This document shows positions 38,208 through 40,348 of a stretch of DNA of 40,348 bases, in pieces (the first letter of the stretch is position 1; every line of letters starts with the position of its first letter). Below the pieces are notes generated by a model. The model saw only the letters and a list, made by a program, of their open reading frames with translations. It ran no database searches and had not been told where the DNA came from. The position numbers were made by a program, and so were the translations under genes. Source of the stretch: Nocardia testacea NBRC 100365 (lineage in GTDB: Bacteria > Actinomycetota > Actinomycetes > Mycobacteriales > Mycobacteriaceae); assembly GCF_000308775.1 (NCBI RefSeq), contig NZ_BAGJ01000051.1:1-40348 (forward strand). The letters run 5' to 3'.

Positions 38208-40108
38208 CGGAGAAAGTCCCCTCTCGCACTACGCATCCGGGCCGCGCTCTGCGGATCGAGCAGTTCCGCCTTGAACTCCTCCAGAGTTGTCCGGCCGCGC
38301 TCGTCCCAATAGGCGCGCAGTTCCTCGGAAGCGTACTTCTCGGCGAGCTTCTCGCTACCGAACCACAAGGAGCGCGGGTCGACTCCGGCCCGTTCCCCGG
38401 CCGCCGACAGCATGTAGCCGTTCGTCGCGTTCTCGGCGTCCAGCCAGTGCCGGTACGCCTGGTCGCGGAACGCTGCGCGCGCCAGCTCGTTGAACGAGGC
38501 ACCCTCGAATCCCTGCGTGCGCAGGAACGAGATAGCCGCCTGGGACCGCTGGGTCTTCACGCTGATGCCGTACGCCTTTTCGACGGCTTCCTCATGGTCC
38601 ATGCCCTCAGCGGTGAGCCGGTCGTACTCGCGTTCGTACCCGGCCCACCGCGCGGCCCGCTGTTCGGCGAGTTTGCGGCGATGCATGTCCTCGGCCTCGA
38701 TCCGGTCGAGCAGGTCGAAGTCCTCAGACTCGATCGCCTTGACCGCGAGGTCGCCCAACTCCTCATCGGAGAGCGCCTTGAACTCGCGCTTCGGCCGGGC
38801 AGCAGCCGGGGCCGGTGCCGGATCGGGGACGGAGGGCGACTTGCGTCGTGCGTCCTCCGCGTCGATCCGGTCCAGCAGGCCGAAGTCCTGCGCCTCGACA
38901 GCCTTGACCGCCAGCGTGCCCAGCTCATCGTCGGACATGCGGGCAAGGTCGGCGTCGGTGACCGGCGGTGCGTTGCGGACCAGGGTCGTCGGCTCCGTCG
39001 CGTTGCCAGCGTTGCCGGTGCGTAACTGTTCACGGTGACGGCGGCGGGTCACACCGGTCTGTGCGACATGGTCACGGATAGCGGCTTGCCGGGCGCGGAG
39101 CTTCTGCCCGGCCTTCGTCTTCGCCGCCGGGGTGATCGCGGCCGCCTGCTGCCGTTTCGCCTCCCGCACCGACCGCTCCAGCCGCCGCAACTTCTGCTCG
39201 TCCTTGTAGCCCTGCGGGTTGTGCGGAGCAACGGCCGGCCTGGGCGCGCCCGGTATCCACGCGGTGTGCCCGTGCTTGCAGTTCGGGTGATGCAGGCCCT
39301 TGGCCTCGGCCTCCGATATGGACGCCACGACGGTCTCTCGGACGGGGCGGCCGGTCATGCGTGAGGTGGCCTCGATCGGACCGTTCGGGGTCTGGCCGGT
39401 CAGCGAGACGATCTTGCCCTCGTACGGCTGGCATTGCGGGGCGGGGTTGGGGTGCGCGGAGATGACGACCAGGTCGTACCCGCGCTGCAACAGCCGGTCG
39501 GTGTGGCCCTGTTTCAGGGCCCGCAACGCTGCGGTGCGTACCGCCATCTCGGCGTAGGTGTCGATCCGCCAGTTCCGTCCGGCCCGGTCACGGAACGCGG
39601 TCAGTCCGCGCGCAGCGAACTGGTCGAGAGCCTGTTGCGTGACCTCGCGGCGGGTCGCGACGCCGGTCACGATCCGGCCCGCAGACTGCGTCACCACTTC
39701 GCGGTAGCCGTCGACGGTGGCGCGCAGGATCTGCGAGTGCGTACCCACCACCGCGGCGGCCGCCTCCGCGGCGAGCGCCGCGACCGCTTCCTGCGAGACG
39801 ATCGGCGCCGGACTCGTTGCGGGCGGTCCGGGCACGTCCTGGTCGGCAGCAGCAACACCGGCCGCGTGCGCCTGAGCAAGCGCGGTCTGGATCTGCGCGG
39901 AGACGACCGGGTCCAGCGACAGCAGGAACCCGCGAGCTTCTTTGGACAGGCGCGCGATCTCGGCGAGCTGCATGCTCACCCACTGCGGAGTGTCGATACC
40001 GCGCTCGATCGAGGAGGCGATACGGGCGAGCAGCTGCACCTCGGCGTCGGCGTATATCTGCGCGACCGCTTCCTGCAAACCGTCGACCGCGGCGGGCTCG
40101 AATGCCAT
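38204..40108 (-). CDS. MuF-like minor capsid protein
   Basis: A 634-residue protein downstream of portal, the position of MuF/SPP1 gp7-like head proteins. The N-terminal 120 residues are helical (portal-binding). The domain at about 130-290 has VGTHSQILRATVDGYREVVT, YAEMAVRTAALRALKQGHTD and the conserved core SAHPNPAPQCQPYEGKIVSL with GLHHPNCKHGHTAWIPG, typical of the phage minor capsid 2 family. A basic linker is followed by two copies of a 35-residue repeat (LSDEELGDLAVKAIESEDFD type) and a C-terminal domain with SVKTQRSQAAISFLRTQGFE. The protein is likely packed in the head and ejected with DNA. Confidence 0.85.
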   Translation of the reverse strand: MAFEPAAVDGLQEAVAQIYADAEVQLLARIASSIERGIDTPQWVSMQLAEIARLSKEARGFLLSLDPVVSAQIQTALAQAHAAGVAAADQDVPGPPATSPAPIVSQEAVAALAAEAAAAVVGTHSQILRATVDGYREVVTQSAGRIVTGVATRREVTQQALDQFAARGLTAFRDRAGRNWRIDTYAEMAVRTAALRALKQGHTDRLLQRGYDLVVISAHPNPAPQCQPYEGKIVSLTGQTPNGPIEATSRMTGRPVRETVVASISEAEAKGLHHPNCKHGHTAWIPGAPRPAVAPHNPQGYKDEQKLRRLERSVREAKRQQAAAITPAAKTKAGQKLRARQAAIRDHVAQTGVTRRRHREQLRTGNAGNATEPTTLVRNAPPVTDADLARMSDDELGTLAVKAVEAQDFGLLDRIDAEDARRKSPSVPDPAPAPAAARPKREFKALSDEELGDLAVKAIESEDFDLLDRIEAEDMHRRKLAEQRAARWAGYEREYDRLTAEGMDHEEAVEKAYGISVKTQRSQAAISFLRTQGFEGASFNELARAAFRDQAYRHWLDAENATNGYMLSAAGERAGVDPRSLWFGSEKLAEKYASEELRAYWDERGRTTLEEFKAELLDPQSAARMRSARGDFLR

Positions 40109-40130
40109 ACCCGAGCCCGCCTCTCATCGT

Positions 40131-40348
40131 CTATGCGGCGGCCGCCTGGCCGTCGCTGTCCTCGTCGTCGGGGTTCTCGCCGGTCCCGTCGGCCGAGTCC
40201 TGCGCCGGTCGGTCCTCGTCGGCCTGGCCTGTGTCCGCAGCCTTGAACGGCTGGTCGGCGCCGAGCGTCAGGGGATCCGCCACGGAGTTCGCCGCCTCGA
40301 TCCGGTCGACCTCTTCCTGGACCTGGTCGTCGTCGTAGTCGGAATTGA
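40131..40348 (-). CDS. Portal protein, C-terminal end (cut by the window edge)
   Basis: The frame is open from the right edge to TAG at 40131 and encodes 72 residues. VQEEVDRIEAANSVADPLTL followed by a strongly acidic tail (DEDRPAQDSADGTGENPDDE) is the usual end of actinophage portal proteins. It stops 22 bases before the minor capsid gene, which normally follows portal. The call rests on this tail and on position; the bulk of the protein is not in the window. Confidence 0.7.
   Translation of the reverse strand, partial: NSDYDDDQVQEEVDRIEAANSVADPLTLGADQPFKAADTGQADEDRPAQDSADGTGENPDDEDSDGQAAAA

Larger units (their letters stand above)
16739..40348. mobile_element. Prophage of a siphovirus, left part
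   Basis: From the tRNA to the window end I see phage modules in canonical order: a rightward left arm with regulatory and cargo genes (16973-20567), then a leftward structural and lysis operon (40348-20643) from portal through capsid, tail, baseplate, endolysin and tail fibres. The tape measure, major tail protein and tail assembly chaperones point to a long non-contractile tail. Portal is cut by the window edge, and terminase, repressor, replication genes and integrase are not seen. All structural frames present are intact, so the prophage could be functional. Confidence 0.93.

Overview
This window is high-GC actinobacterial DNA and holds two blocks: a host chromosomal segment (1 to about 16740) and the left part of an integrated tailed phage (about 16740 to the right edge). 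The host is a member of Mycobacteriales, most likely Nocardiaceae. I infer this from recognisable proteins and from gene order. NAD-glutamate dehydrogenase, a hotdog thioesterase, a conserved hypothetical, an HNH nuclease, globin GlbO, a small CtaJ-like membrane protein, a DUF5130 protein, aminopeptidase N, a CPWC DsbA-like reductase, RpiB and a Nei-type glycosylase lie in the same neighbourhood as in the Mycobacterium tuberculosis Rv2476c-Rv2464c region. Genes absent from that region are inserted here: purC, an ECF42-type sigma factor with its YCII/DGPF partner, a ferredoxin-reductase-like flavoprotein, an M48 protease and a GGDEF protein.

Host regulatory signals can be read directly. There is a perfect 32-bp palindromic terminator between the convergent DUF5130 and pepN genes. 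A SigH/SigR-type promoter (GGAAC, 18 bp, GTT) lies before the DsbA-like gene. A CRP/GlxR-type site lies between the flavoprotein stop codon and the sigma-factor operon. An intergenic 54-bp direct repeat follows the thioesterase gene.

A tRNA-Gly(TCC) gene with its own terminator ends the host block, and phage genes begin right after it, so the tRNA is the probable attachment site. The phage left arm (16973-20567, plus strand) holds a small unknown gene, a DUF2786 gene, a small helix-turn-helix gene, a DUF2637 membrane protein with a C-terminal helix-turn-helix, and a low-GC DUF4238 cargo gene. Three of these genes share a near-identical 21-bp palindrome placed at or in the -35/-10 spacer. Several are followed by strong hairpins, giving separately switchable units.

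The rest is one leftward late operon on the minus strand. In order of transcription it encodes portal (only its C-terminus is in the window), MuF-like minor capsid, a 59-aa protein, scaffold, P22-type coat, four head-tail joining proteins, major tail protein, two paralogous tail assembly chaperones, a tape measure with an embedded NlpC/P60 domain, Dit-like and Tal-like baseplate proteins, endolysin, an Acb2-like cyclic-nucleotide sponge, a holin, a membrane/coiled-coil protein, and three tail fibre/minor tail proteins. Many neighbours overlap by 1-4 bases (ATGA/GTGA), which indicates translational coupling. A lipoprotein gene on the opposite strand, between minor capsid and scaffold, looks like a moron. 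Integrase, repressor, terminase and the right attachment site are not in the window.

The most interesting items are the Acb2-like gene inside the lysis cassette, the three-site operator system, the lipoprotein moron, the DUF4238 cargo gene and the duplicated tail chaperone.
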